Numbered from the stretch's first letter, positions 39,327 through 48,130 are shown. The stretch is 64,000 nt of DNA from Roseibium sediminis (GCF_008711325.1 NZ_VXDB01000010.1:1-64000); one strand, 5' to 3'. The notes: a model not told the origin generated them from the letters alone. Numbers and translations: made by a program.

Positions 39327-39583
39327 GCGAGAGATGCAGCAGGTGAAGATTCAAGCGGGTTTGTTCCGTTTTCAATCGCGGGGTGGGCAAGTGGCTGTTG
39401 CGCTTCATTTAAAGGCATGGCATAAGCGCTCCATCATCAAGAGAAGGGCTGGCGCCCTCGCCAACCTGCCGACCGGGCAAGGTGGTCTCCGCACTCGGGA
39501 TGTGGCTGAGCCAGTGGCACCAGCAACCAAGCGGTTTTCCTTACCAAGCGCCAGTTCTCCTCGGGCAACCGATGGAGGATTAC

Positions 39584-39886
39584 ATGTCTAGATTTGCAGC
39601 GGCTTTTGCCGAACCCGACACTGATTTTGACGAGGCGCTTCAGCCCCATAAGGTGCTGGCGCAAAGCCTTGGCGACGATGGCTGGATCGAGGCCGCAGAA
39701 AATTGCCTGCTGGCCAAGTTCGACACTATGAGAATTCTGGGCGGGCTGCCGGGCAACCTGCCGCCATTGTCCCGACAGGAGCTGATTACCCGGCTTTCAG
39801 AGCTTCTTGCCCTTTGGAATGACGGCTGCAGCTATGCAATTGACGAGCGGCTGTTTGCCGACGTGCTGGCGCGGCGGCGCGGCTGA
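39584..39886 (+). CDS. small protein of unknown function (100 aa)
   Basis: A 100-aa acidic soluble protein that I do not recognise. The start ATG 39584 has a perfect GGAGG 5 nt away, which strongly supports translation; a longer form from 39572 or 39482 would lose this. It has one Cys near the middle (AENCLLAKF) and one near the end (WNDGCSYAID), and looks helical. About 257 bases without a gene precede it. It is convergent with the thioesterase gene 19 nt away. Confidence 0.65.
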   Translation: MSRFAAAFAEPDTDFDEALQPHKVLAQSLGDDGWIEAAENCLLAKFDTMRILGGLPGNLPPLSRQELITRLSELLALWNDGCSYAIDERLFADVLARRRG

Positions 39887-39905
39887 CATCCCGCAATACC
39901 CTGCG

Positions 39906-40307
39906 TTAATCCAGCCTTTGCGGAACTTCGCGCGGAACGGTGCGTGGACGCCCATCGTCATCGATGGCGACCATGGTGAACTTGGCCTCTGTCACCTTTT
40001 CCCGGCGACCATAACGATGACGCAAGGCCCAGGCCTCCAGCCAGATTTCCATCGAGCTGTTCCCGACCTTGGCAATGCTGGAGTAGACGCACAGCACATC
40101 GCCGACATGAACCGGCCGGATGAACTTCATCTTGTCGACAGCGATTGTGACGACACGACCGGCAGCGCGCTGACCGGCTGCGATCCCGCCCGCGAGGTCC
40201 ATCTGCGAGAGCACCCAGCCGCCAAAAATGTCACCATTTGCATTGGTGTCGGCGGGCATGGCCATGGTTCTGAGGGTCAGGTCTCCCGAAGGGCTTTCAT
40301 CGGTCAA
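39906..40307 (-). CDS. acyl-CoA thioesterase, YciA family
   Basis: This 133-aa hot-dog thioesterase hydrolyses acyl-CoA to free acid and CoA. The conserved catalytic segment is NANGDIFGGWVLSQMDLAGG, with a later FIRPVHVGDVLCVYSS. The start is inferred as TTG 40307, because AGGAGAA lies 7 nt upstream and the resulting length equals YciA; upstream residues to 40397 have no family support. Confidence 0.88.
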   Translation of the reverse strand: MTDESPSGDLTLRTMAMPADTNANGDIFGGWVLSQMDLAGGIAAGQRAAGRVVTIAVDKMKFIRPVHVGDVLCVYSSIAKVGNSSMEIWLEAWALRHRYGRREKVTEAKFTMVAIDDDGRPRTVPREVPQRLD

Positions 40308-40371
40308 GGCTGATTTCTCCTGTTGCCAATTCGTCAAAGCATATCGACTTGCAGAAACAGGAAAAAGCCAT

Positions 40372-40479
40372 TCAGGAGAAGAATATGAGCATACCAACCA
40401 TTATCCAGAGCGGCATCGGAGCCGCGACCCAGATCAGGAAGGCCGGAAGATAGGTCCAGATCGACCATTTGCGGTTCAT
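40372..40479 (-). CDS. 35-aa hydrophobic small protein, third gene of the haemoglobin operon
   Basis: A 35-codon frame (starting MNRKWSIWTYLPAF) has an AGGAGGT Shine-Dalgarno 5 nt before the ATG, and its ATG overlaps the stop of the upstream 79-aa gene by 4 nt (ATGA). Residues 8-34 form one hydrophobic helix (LPAFLIWVAAPMPLWIMVGM), with a basic N terminus, so it should sit in the inner membrane with N-in topology. No family is recognised. Perfect ribosome signals and coupling make it a credible gene despite its size. Confidence 0.65.
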   Translation of the reverse strand: MNRKWSIWTYLPAFLIWVAAPMPLWIMVGMLIFFS

Positions 40480-40715
40480 GACAGACCTCCTGCGGACACG
40501 GCATTGCCAACCTCCCACAGGGTCATGCCGATGACCGAAATTATGCCGACAATGATGGCGAGCCTGGCATGGGAGACAAGCACCCTACCCGCCCCCTTGA
40601 GAGGAGGCACAGATTGAGATCGTCCATCAAGATACATGGACGTCATCATGGTGAGGAACCCGGCGAACCAGAAGATCACGAGGATCTCCGCCACAAGCAC
40701 AATTCCTTCAAGCAT
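40476..40715 (-). CDS. 79-aa two-helix membrane protein, unknown function
   Basis: This small inner-membrane protein has two predicted helices (about residues 4-27, GIVLVAEILVIFWFAGF, and 48-70, ARLAIIVGIISVIGMTLWEV) joined by a polar loop (SMYLDGRSQSVPPLKGAG). It starts inside the haemoglobin gene (8-nt overlap) and ends inside the 35-aa gene (4-nt overlap), so all three are coupled. One His lies just before helix 2 (SHAR); there is no Cys. I do not recognise the family. From context it probably works in nitric oxide or respiratory stress. Confidence 0.7.
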   Translation of the reverse strand: MLEGIVLVAEILVIFWFAGFLTMMTSMYLDGRSQSVPPLKGAGRVLVSHARLAIIVGIISVIGMTLWEVGNAVSAGGLS

Positions 40716-41184
40716 TGGCCTGCTCCGTTTCCTTGAGATCCTGTACCAAACCATCCGGTAGTCTGGCGCCTGCGGTTCCAAGGCACGCAAACCAGAGACT
40801 TTGGGCAATGCGCTCAGCGTAAGTGATGATTTCCTGCGCCAAGTGAGGCGTAAACAGGTCATGCGCGACGCTTCGGAACACTTTCAGCCATTCGGTAAAA
40901 TCCTCGCTGACCAGCTCCGTCTGCTTTTGGTGCGCTGGAACCGGGCGCCCCGAATAGGTCCGGTTCTTCAGCAGGACCGACTGCCAGAAGAGGTTCATCT
41001 TACCGAGATGCTCCTCCCAGCGACCGTCCAGGCGTCGATTGAAGATTTCTCCAAGTCGCTGGTGTTCGCGAACAGTCGCGTAAAAGGTCGACACCAGAAC
41101 CGAGATTGTTTGCGGGTCGATGACCTCAAATCGGCTTACGGGTTCATCGGGGGTCATATTGCCTGCAATACCTGTGCGGGGCAT
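40708..41184 (-). CDS. group III truncated haemoglobin
   Basis: This 158-aa haem protein has the group III truncated globin pattern, including the family core FWQSVLLKNRTYSGRP followed by the proximal His region (PVPAHQKQ). Group III globins such as Campylobacter Ctb are linked to nitric oxide or nitrosative stress, and here the gene lies behind an NsrR-like operator, divergent from an Rrf2 regulator. ATG 41184 (GGAG 5 nt upstream) is chosen over TTG 41196. It is the first gene of a three-gene overlapping operon with two small membrane proteins. Confidence 0.9.
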   Translation of the reverse strand: MPRTGIAGNMTPDEPVSRFEVIDPQTISVLVSTFYATVREHQRLGEIFNRRLDGRWEEHLGKMNLFWQSVLLKNRTYSGRPVPAHQKQTELVSEDFTEWLKVFRSVAHDLFTPHLAQEIITYAERIAQSLWFACLGTAGARLPDGLVQDLKETEQANA

Positions 41185-41195
41185 CGCGCTCTCCA

Positions 41196-41218
41196 AACAT
41201 TCATTTCATTTGCATCTT
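41196..41218 (-). promoter_or_regulatory. NsrR-like operator
   Basis: The 23-mer starting AACATTCATTTC and ending TTGCATCTT matches 18 of 22 specified positions of the enterobacterial NsrR consensus as I recall it (AAGATGCATTT-N-AAATGCATCTT). It begins 11 nt before the haemoglobin ATG, so bound protein would block the promoter or its early transcript. The matching regulator is encoded on the other side of the gap. Confidence 0.65.
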
Positions 41219-41246
41219 TTATATGCCATTGCGCACCCCTAAAATC

Positions 41247-41265
41247 AACATTTGATATGAATGTT
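41247..41265. promoter_or_regulatory. second palindrome AACATT-N7-AATGTT
   Basis: Perfect 6-bp arms with a 7-nt centre lie 13 nt before the Rrf2 start. The right half (TGAATGTT, 41258-41265) is the inverse of the AACATTCA that opens the first site. It may be an autoregulatory operator. Confidence 0.5.
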
Positions 41266-41278
41266 TTTTGGATGACCC

Positions 41279-41695
41279 ATGCGCCTCAGCCAAGCGAGTG
41301 ACTTTGCCCTACGGATCCTCATCTTTCTGGGGCAAACAAAAGAGCCACAGACTGTGGACCTCCTGACGGAGGCGCTACACCTGTCAAAGTCGCATGTGAT
41401 GAAACTTGTGGCGCAGCTGGCCAAGCTGGAGCTGATCGAGACAACGCGCGGCCGCGGCGGCGGCATCCGCCTGAGGGCCGACCCGAAGACGATCCGCCTG
41501 GGGGACGTTGTCCGCTCCTTTGAAAATGACCTTGGTGTTGTGGCCTGCCTGAAGGACGGCCCGGTGACTTGCGTCTTCCTGCCCAGATGCGCCTTGAAAA
41601 ATGCGATGGCAGGGGCTGCGGACGCGTTTCTGGATCACCTCAATCGGCAAACCCTTGACGATATCCTGCTCGGCACACAAGTGGTCGAAGCCTGA
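41279..41695 (+). CDS. nsrR: Rrf2-family regulator, NsrR-like
   Basis: This 138-aa winged-helix protein has the Rrf2 start MRLSQASDFALRILIFL, a recognition helix in LSKSHVMKLVAQLAKL and the wing RGRGGGIRL. Three Cys (90, 98, 104) are spaced C-x7-C-x5-C, as in B. subtilis NsrR, and Asp8 is in the place of the fourth Fe-S ligand of Streptomyces NsrR. NsrR proteins lose DNA binding when nitric oxide attacks the cluster. Position beside the globin operon and its operator supports this. The gene symbol is an inference; other Rrf2 types use different ligands. Confidence 0.85.
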   Translation: MRLSQASDFALRILIFLGQTKEPQTVDLLTEALHLSKSHVMKLVAQLAKLELIETTRGRGGGIRLRADPKTIRLGDVVRSFENDLGVVACLKDGPVTCVFLPRCALKNAMAGAADAFLDHLNRQTLDDILLGTQVVEA

Positions 41696-41701
41696 ATTTC
41701 C

Positions 41702-42499
41702 TCAGTTCAGGTAGATATCCCGCTCCACCAGCGTCTGAAAGAACTGACCACTGGACAGCACTTCCCTGTGCGCCTCACGGATCGCGATTTTTTCGCGCGG
41801 CTCCTCGCGCCTCAGGCGATCATCCGCCTTTCCGGGGATGGAGGCCACAAAAGCCATGTCACCAAGGCCGTTGAAATGGCTTTTCATCCTATTCTGCAGA
41901 ACGTCAACATCGGGGATGGGTGGCATTGAAGGCCCTTTTGACACCACCTTCAATCCGGCCTTGCGAGCAAGTCGCGTCAACCTGCCCTCCACCAGTCTTG
42001 ACCCATCGGGTGAAATCAACGACGGCGGCTGTCGGTACTCCTGAGCCCCGATCGCCTTGATCACCAGTCGGGCTACCGGACCATGGGCCAGCAATCCGTC
42101 ACGGACTGCAACGAAGTCTGGCTCGCGCTCCATAAGGTCCGTGAAGCGCTGCAGCTGCGCTTCGACCTCTTCGCTCAAGAGATCGTCCGGTAACAGGCGG
42201 AAGAAGGCACGTCTCGCCCATTTGGAAGGCGCCGGCATGGTCTCGCCATAAGTCTGCACCATGCGACCACTCACAGGCGTTACCCGGTCTCCGCTGAGCG
42301 CGATGGTTACACCGACCAGCCCCCGGGAGCCGACAGTGTCGGCTATTTCCTGCATGGGCTTGTATTCTCGCGACCAAAGAGGGCTTGCCGCCAGACACCC
42401 GACGGCGCTCAGGCGTCCATCGGCGAGCAACTCGCGCAAGGTGCGGTCCACGCCGAAGGCGACGCCATAGTCCAGCGCTCCGAGAATGACCCGCTTCAT
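41702..42499 (-). CDS. YdjC/ChbG-fold protein with degenerate metal site
   Basis: This 265-aa protein resembles YdjC-family carbohydrate deacetylases (ChbG, HpnK) in overall pattern: a first strand and helix (RVILGALDYGVAFGVDRTLRE) and SAVGCLAASPLW, then a segment like the family His motif. The metal ligands are changed: ADDFG reads ALDYG, the HLDLT-type strand reads VTIALSG and DGHxH reads RDGLLAH. It is thus probably not a normal deacetylase. ATG 42499 is chosen over the longer frame to 42562. It is on the strand of, and 146 nt after, a GT83-type gene. It is convergent with nsrR, 6 nt apart. Confidence 0.6.
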   Translation of the reverse strand: MKRVILGALDYGVAFGVDRTLRELLADGRLSAVGCLAASPLWSREYKPMQEIADTVGSRGLVGVTIALSGDRVTPVSGRMVQTYGETMPAPSKWARRAFFRLLPDDLLSEEVEAQLQRFTDLMEREPDFVAVRDGLLAHGPVARLVIKAIGAQEYRQPPSLISPDGSRLVEGRLTRLARKAGLKVVSKGPSMPPIPDVDVLQNRMKSHFNGLGDMAFVASIPGKADDRLRREEPREKIAIREAHREVLSSGQFFQTLVERDIYLN

Positions 42500-42645
42500 G
42501 CCCCCGATCTGCCCCCCTGCTTTCGGAACTATATTCCTTGCGCAAAGCGAGCGAAGTTTCAAGGTTACGCAACGTATGAAATAGATCGATACTTAATATG
42601 GTTCGGCCACACGACCGATCTGACACCGAGCTGCCCAGAAAAGGA

Positions 42646-44115
42646 CTAATCCTCGATTGGAGACTTTTTCAGTCCCGCGACTTCATAGACCCGAATGTCT
42701 TCCAGAAACGCACCTTCGACCGTCCTAGGTAGTGTTGCAAACAAATGCACGTGCTCGAAATAGGTCCGCAGATGATCGGACCGGTCACGTCGCGCTTCGG
42801 TGACATACAGTCCGAAGGCCTGCCCACCTTCAATCACCGGATCAGGCATCATCACATAGCGGAGCCGCTCGGTGATCTGAATGACCGGTCGCTTGTCCTT
42901 CTGGAGATAGTCAAGCTGGGCGTTGAGCCCGTACCCGGTGGTAAGAATGTAACTGGCACCCGTATCAACCGCGATGCGCTCCAGCTTGCGACCGATCTCT
43001 TCCCAGCCCCTCAGCTGGAATGTCGAGTCCTTGCGTGCAAGGCTGCCGGTCAATGGCGACACAGCGTGAAGCTGAACAATGACGGCCACAAGAACTCCAA
43101 CCACGACACCGGCCAGTCCGAGTCCTTTCCAGACCGCCCCGTCTTCCCTTCCCCCGACAAAGAGAGCCGCCATCAAGGCGAAGGCCGGAAACAGGGGAGC
43201 GGGCCAATTGCCCTGAACCCGCGCGGTCAGGGAGTGGTAAGCGAGATAGAGGACAAAGGGCAGAACCGTGAGCACCAACAAGGAAGCGGCGTTGTCCTTG
43301 TGAAGCGCCCGCTTTCCAAGGATGCCTGCACCTGCAATCGCCAGAATGGCAATCAGCGGATTGACCAGACCAAGCACAGCCCCCATGAACTCGAAGATGT
43401 ATTTCGTGGTGTAGCCACCGGCGCTGACCCGGCCAAACTGCTTGTGAAAGCTCGCCCAGTCGTGAATGTGGTTCCAGTAGAGCACCGGAGAGAAACAGGC
43501 GATGGCAATCAGCCCGCCAACCCAAAGCTGCCAGGACAGGAACCAGCGGCGGTTTTCCGGCACCCACAACAGCCACAAGACAATCCCTGCTCCAAGGAAC
43601 AGGACGGAGTATTTGGAGGCAAGCCCGAGGCCTGCAAACAGGCCGATCGCCAGCCACCAATTGGCGTTTCTGGATGTGCTGAGTTCAGCAAGCGTCCAAA
43701 GGCTCAAGCCCCAGAAGAAGACCGATGGAGCATCCGGCGTTGCCAGAATGCCGCCGACACCGACCAGAACGCTGGTGTTGAAGAAGAGCACAGCCCATCC
43801 TGCAACCTCTTCGTCAAACAGGATGCGCGCTGTCCGCCACAAGACAAACGAGCCAACGGCGGAAGAGAGAACCACCACCACACGGGCGGCAAAAATGGTG
43901 TCTCCAAAGACCTGCTGCCCCGCCCAGATCCACCAGCCGATCATCGGCGGGTGATCGTAATAGGAAAGCGCCGGATAGAGCCCCCAAAGCCGATAATAGG
44001 CCTCGTCCTCCACGAAATAGGCGAACCCGGCAGCAAGCAGCTTTGCCGCAGTCAGCAGGAGGACAAGTGCAGCCAGAAAACGCGGCTGCAGGTAGATCGG
44101 CATGGCTTTTGTCAT
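42646..44115 (-). CDS. GT83-type (ArnT/PMT) membrane glycosyltransferase
   Basis: This 489-aa polytopic protein has the GT-C signature of the PMT_2/ArnT group: the acidic first loop YFVEDEAYYRLWG with its catalytic Asp/Glu, the LSYYDHPPMIGW segment, then many helices and a periplasmic C-terminal domain. ArnT-type enzymes move a sugar from a polyprenyl phosphate donor to lipid A or other lipids in the periplasm. The donor synthase is likely the gene 12 nt upstream. The acceptor is unknown. ATG 44103 is an alternative start. Confidence 0.85.
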   Translation of the reverse strand: MTKAMPIYLQPRFLAALVLLLTAAKLLAAGFAYFVEDEAYYRLWGLYPALSYYDHPPMIGWWIWAGQQVFGDTIFAARVVVVLSSAVGSFVLWRTARILFDEEVAGWAVLFFNTSVLVGVGGILATPDAPSVFFWGLSLWTLAELSTSRNANWWLAIGLFAGLGLASKYSVLFLGAGIVLWLLWVPENRRWFLSWQLWVGGLIAIACFSPVLYWNHIHDWASFHKQFGRVSAGGYTTKYIFEFMGAVLGLVNPLIAILAIAGAGILGKRALHKDNAASLLVLTVLPFVLYLAYHSLTARVQGNWPAPLFPAFALMAALFVGGREDGAVWKGLGLAGVVVGVLVAVIVQLHAVSPLTGSLARKDSTFQLRGWEEIGRKLERIAVDTGASYILTTGYGLNAQLDYLQKDKRPVIQITERLRYVMMPDPVIEGGQAFGLYVTEARRDRSDHLRTYFEHVHLFATLPRTVEGAFLEDIRVYEVAGLKKSPIED

Positions 44116-44127
44116 TCGTGGACCCGG

Positions 44128-45312
44128 TCAGCTCTTGCGCCAGGTCAGCGCGCTGCTGGCGGCATAGTTCCAGACTGCGCCCATGATCGCACCGGCGGCA
44201 CCGGCGAACCACCAATAGCTCGGATCGGAATAGATCAGGTTCGCGACACCGACATTTGCCAGAACCCCCACAGAACAGACCGCATAAAAGGTCAGAAGAC
44301 CGACAATCACACCCAGACCGGTCAAACGCCGATCCCGATAGGTGAGCTGATTGTTCAGGAAGAAGTTGGACGTCATCGCCACGAAGGACGCGCCGGTCTG
44401 TGCGAGATTGAACTCCAGGCCAGCCATATCGAGGAAGAGTTTCAGCGCCAGAAGGTGAACGAAGAGACCGCTGGCTCCAACCAGACCGAACATCAGGAAG
44501 CGGACAGAAACCACGTTGCCGAAATATTTGGCCATCAGCAGGCCGAAATAGTCGAGTGTCACCAGCGTATCGAGCTTGCTCTCGCCGTGAAGGCGCTCCT
44601 TGAAGGTGAAGGGCAGTTCCTTGATCCGCAGCGTACCGCCCGCACTCGACACCAGATCCAGCAGGATCTTGAACCCTTGCGAGGAGAGTTTCGGCGCCAA
44701 TTCTTCCGCCTTGTCGCGGCGGATCATGAAGAAGCCGCTCATCGGGTCGGTGAGGGAGACATTCAAAAGCTTCTGGGCAAGGCCATTTGCGATGTTGGAG
44801 CCCCAGGCGCGTACTTTCGAGAGCCCCTCGCCCACGGTTCCGCCTTCCACCTTGCGGCTGGCAACGGCAAGGTCATAGTTGCCGGAGCGCAGTTCTGCCA
44901 GCATTTGGGGCAGCAGCGTCTCGTCATGCTGCAGGTCGGCATCCATGACAGCGACGAAAGGAGCTGAACTGGCGAGCATGCCTTCAATGCAGGCTCCTGA
45001 AAGGCCTCTGCGGCCAATACGGCGGATGACGCGAACCTGAGGATCGGACGCCGCGATCTTGCGACTTACATCAGTCGTTCCGTCCGGTGAATTGTCATCA
45101 ACGATGATGGCTTCCCAGCGAACGCCTTCCAGCGTCTTTCGCAGGAGTTCCAGAACCAGCGGGATATTTGCCGCCTCGTTGAAGGTCGGCAGGATTACGG
45201 ACAATTCGGCAGCCTGAGACAGGCCCTGATTAACGGCCTTGTCCGGTGCGGCGGTGATGGTATCGGTCGGCTGATCCATGGGAACGTCTGCTGCTTCTTG
45301 CCCGGTCTTCAT
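44128..45312 (-). CDS. GT2 polyprenyl-phosphate sugar synthase fused to GtrA
   Basis: This 394-aa protein has an N-terminal GT2 domain of the DPM1 type (LSVILPTFNEAANI, VDDNSPDGTTDVSRKI, the DADLQHDETLLPQM acidic motif) and a C-terminal GtrA-like domain of four helices (RFLMFGLVGASGLFVHLLAL onward). It would transfer a sugar to polyprenyl phosphate and help carry the product across the membrane. ATG 45312 is the chosen start; ATG 45279 or the longer frame to 45462 are possible. It opens the minus-strand glycan group. Confidence 0.88.
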   Translation of the reverse strand: MKTGQEAADVPMDQPTDTITAAPDKAVNQGLSQAAELSVILPTFNEAANIPLVLELLRKTLEGVRWEAIIVDDNSPDGTTDVSRKIAASDPQVRVIRRIGRRGLSGACIEGMLASSAPFVAVMDADLQHDETLLPQMLAELRSGNYDLAVASRKVEGGTVGEGLSKVRAWGSNIANGLAQKLLNVSLTDPMSGFFMIRRDKAEELAPKLSSQGFKILLDLVSSAGGTLRIKELPFTFKERLHGESKLDTLVTLDYFGLLMAKYFGNVVSVRFLMFGLVGASGLFVHLLALKLFLDMAGLEFNLAQTGASFVAMTSNFFLNNQLTYRDRRLTGLGVIVGLLTFYAVCSVGVLANVGVANLIYSDPSYWWFAGAAGAIMGAVWNYAASSALTWRKS

Positions 45313-45495
45313 CAAGCTTCGGGAACTTCCAAAAGTGCGCGGACCATAGCCGTCTTTGGGGCAATTGCAAGGCAAGCCTGCCTTGCCCTTGAAGGCCGTT
45401 TCGTCTAGGACAGCGCGGAACTCTTTCGGCTTGATCCGCAGTTCTGCTAAGAAGCGTTTCATTCCGCAACGACTTTGCCGGGAAAATCAGGGTAC

Positions 45496-46962
45496 ATGGC
45501 CAAAAAACCAAACAAACTCAAAGCCCGCCTGCCGCGCGGTTTTGTGGATCGCAGTGCAGACGACATCCGCGCGACGGATGAGATGATCGGCAAGATTCGT
45601 GCTGTTTACGAGCAGTATGGTTTTGACCCGGTCGAGACCCCTGCGTTTGAGTACACAGACTGCCTTGGCAAGTTCCTGCCCGATACGGATCGCCCGAATG
45701 CCGGTGTCTTTTCCGTTCAGGACGATGACGAGCAGTGGATGAGCCTGCGCTATGACCTGACCGCGCCGCTTGCCCGTCATGTCTCGGAAAACATCAACGA
45801 GATCCAGCTGCCCTACCGCACCTACCGCGCGGGCTGGGTGTTCCGGAACGAAAAGCCGGGGCCGGGCCGCTTCCGCCAGTTCATGCAGTTTGACGCCGAC
45901 ACGGTTGGCGCACCGGGCGTTCAGGCGGACGCGGAAATGTGCATGATGATGGCTGACACGATGGAAGCCCTCGGCATGGCACGGGGCCAATATGTGATCC
46001 GCGTCAACAACCGCAAGGTTCTCGACGGTGTTCTGGAAGCCATCGGCCTTGGCGGCGAAGAAAACGCCGAGCGTCGCCTGACTGTCCTTCGCGCCATCGA
46101 CAAGCTGGACAAGTTCGGCCTTGAAGGCGTGCGTCTTTTGCTTGGCGAAGGTCGCAAGGACGACAGCGGCGACTTTACAAAGGGCGCTGGACTGCCGGTC
46201 GAAGCGCAGGACAAGATCATCGGCTTCATTTCTGGCGAGGCACAGCTCGATAACGAAGGCCAGACTGAGCTCGACACGATGGCTGGCATCTTTGCGACCT
46301 GTGGCTACGAAGCCGACCGCATCAAGATCGACCCGTCCGTCGTCCGCGGTCTGGAATACTATACTGGCCCCGTCTACGAGGCCGAGTTGCTGTTTGATGT
46401 GACCAATGAAAAGGGCGAAGTCGTCCAGTTCGGCTCCGTTGGTGGCGGCGGGCGGTATGACGGTCTCGTCAAGCGCTTCACGGGCCGCGATGTTCCGGCA
46501 ACCGGCTTTTCCATCGGCGTCTCCCGCCTGATGACGGCGCTGAAGAACCTCGGCAAGCTGCAGACAAGCGAGGTTGTCGCGCCGGTTCTCGTCACCGTCA
46601 TGGATGGCGATACAGAAGCTCTTGGCCGCTATCAGAAGATGGTTCAGGAGCTTCGGCAGGCCGGTATTCGCGCCGAGATGTATCAGGGCAACTGGAAGAA
46701 GTTCGGCAACCAGCTGAAATATGCTGACCGCCGCAACTGCCCGATTGCGATCATTCAGGGATCCGACGAATTCGAGGCCGGCGAAATTCAGGTGAAGGAC
46801 TTGATTGAAGGCAAGCGCCTGTCAGCCGAAATCACCGACAACGTGACCTGGCGCGAAAGCCGTCCGGCGCAATTGACCGTCAAACGGGACGCACTGGTGG
46901 AAACCGTGCGCGCCCTGTTGGACAGTCAGGCAGACGACCGGGCACAGGCTGAGAAGGCTTAA
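45496..46962 (+). CDS. hisS: histidyl-tRNA synthetase
   Basis: This 488-aa class II synthetase charges tRNA-His. Motif 2 is [20 protein letters not shown], the histidine-specific loop is [17 protein letters not shown], and motif 3 is [13 protein letters not shown]. The long N-terminal [16 protein letters not shown] form is typical of the alphaproteobacterial type, which recognises tRNA-His lacking G-1. ATG 45496 is preferred to 45475 because of family length. It is followed by hisZ and hisG in the same operon. Confidence 0.96.
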   Translation: MAKKPNKLKARLPRGFVDRSADDIRATDEMIGKIRAVYEQYGFDPVETPAFEYTDCLGKFLPDTDRPNAGVFSVQDDDEQWMSLRYDLTAPLARHVSENINEIQLPYRTYRAGWVFRNEKPGPGRFRQFMQFDADTVGAPGVQADAEMCMMMADTMEALGMARGQYVIRVNNRKVLDGVLEAIGLGGEENAERRLTVLRAIDKLDKFGLEGVRLLLGEGRKDDSGDFTKGAGLPVEAQDKIIGFISGEAQLDNEGQTELDTMAGIFATCGYEADRIKIDPSVVRGLEYYTGPVYEAELLFDVTNEKGEVVQFGSVGGGGRYDGLVKRFTGRDVPATGFSIGVSRLMTALKNLGKLQTSEVVAPVLVTVMDGDTEALGRYQKMVQELRQAGIRAEMYQGNWKKFGNQLKYADRRNCPIAIIQGSDEFEAGEIQVKDLIEGKRLSAEITDNVTWRESRPAQLTVKRDALVETVRALLDSQADDRAQAEKA

Positions 46963-46993
46963 AATTAGGATGCAAGGCGAAGGGAAGGCAAAG

Positions 46994-48130
46994 ATGCCGA
47001 CAAATGAGCAGATCGACAAGGTGATGGCGCTGTTTCAGGTTGTCGGCCATCATCCCGTGTCGCCGCCCATCCTTCAGCCTGCAGACATCTTTCTGGACCT
47101 GACCGGCGAGGACATTCGCCGCCGCCTGTACCTGACCACCGGGGCAAACGGCGTTGATCTTTGCTTGCGTCCGGATTTCACTATCCCGGTTTGCCGTGCG
47201 CATCTGGAAGCCGCCGACATGTCGGTGCCAACGGCCTACAGCTATCATGGCCCGGTGTTCCGCCAGCGTTCCGATGGTCTGGGCGAAATACCGCAGATCG
47301 GCGCGGAGAGCTTTGGCCGTGATGATCGAAATGCGGCGGATGCCGACATGCTCGCGCTCTCCGTCAAGGCGCTGGACGAATTTGGCGCGCCAGCATCGGA
47401 TATCCGCATTGGCGATGAAGGCCTGTTCGTGGCAGTGCTCTCAGGACTTGATCTTCCAACCGTCTGGCAGCGCCGCCTGCGCGATCTTTTTGGCGAAGGG
47501 CGGAAGCTGGACGATGCGCTGGAGCGCCTGAGCGGAACGGTGGCCTCCACCTCTGCCCTTGATGACAAGCGGCTCGGGTTTCTGGCAGCCCTTGAAGGGG
47601 CGGATCCGGAAGCGGCCCAGTCCATGGTGGAAGGGCTTCTCTCCATCGCGGGCATTTCAACCGTTGCTGGCCGCAGCGCGTCCGAAATCGCCGAACGCTT
47701 TCTGGAGCAGGCAGCCCTGACCAGCGGAACCAGCGACACCAAGGCCGCAGCCGATGTGCTGAAGGCCTATCTTGCGCTCAACACGTCGGTCGACAAGGCA
47801 GTGGATGTTCTCTCCGGCTTTGCCAGGACACACAAACTGGACATTGCTGACGCCCTCGCGGTCTTCAAGGACCGGCTAGACGCCATCAAGGTGCGCGGGC
47901 TGGATTTGTCTGCCATCACATTCAGTGCAGGCTTTGGCCGCAGGCTCGACTATTACACGGGCTTTATCTTTGAGATTTATGGCGCGGGCGGACGCGAGGC
48001 AGGCCAGCTCGTTGGCGGTGGACGCTATGACCGGCTGTTGAACCTGCTCGGCGCGGAAGCGGAAATTCCGGCGATCGGGTTCTCCATCTGGCTCGACAGG
48101 ATTTCCGGCGCACGGGAGGCAAGCCAATGA
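46994..48130 (+). CDS. hisZ: ATP phosphoribosyltransferase regulatory subunit
   Basis: This 378-aa HisRS paralogue without charging activity assembles with short HisG and provides histidine feedback. It has the class II core ([63 protein letters not shown]). GAAGG in front of ATG 46994 favours this start over 46970. It overlaps hisG by 4 nt (ATGA). Confidence 0.93.
   Translation: MPTNEQIDKVMALFQVVGHHPVSPPILQPADIFLDLTGEDIRRRLYLTTGANGVDLCLRPDFTIPVCRAHLEAADMSVPTAYSYHGPVFRQRSDGLGEIPQIGAESFGRDDRNAADADMLALSVKALDEFGAPASDIRIGDEGLFVAVLSGLDLPTVWQRRLRDLFGEGRKLDDALERLSGTVASTSALDDKRLGFLAALEGADPEAAQSMVEGLLSIAGISTVAGRSASEIAERFLEQAALTSGTSDTKAAADVLKAYLALNTSVDKAVDVLSGFARTHKLDIADALAVFKDRLDAIKVRGLDLSAITFSAGFGRRLDYYTGFIFEIYGAGGREAGQLVGGGRYDRLLNLLGAEAEIPAIGFSIWLDRISGAREASQ

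Noticed and set aside
39380..39560. Minus-strand pieces resembling a cobalamin riboswitch (GCCACTG and GGAGACC)
   Set aside because: Order and spacing do not give the full B12 fold, and no minus-strand gene starts next to it; slyX on the plus strand lies in between.
42745..44967. 740-aa plus-strand frame opposite the two glycosyltransferase genes
   Set aside because: The minus-strand genes have clear GT2, GtrA and GT83 signatures; the opposite frame is rich in charged, unstructured residues without a domain.
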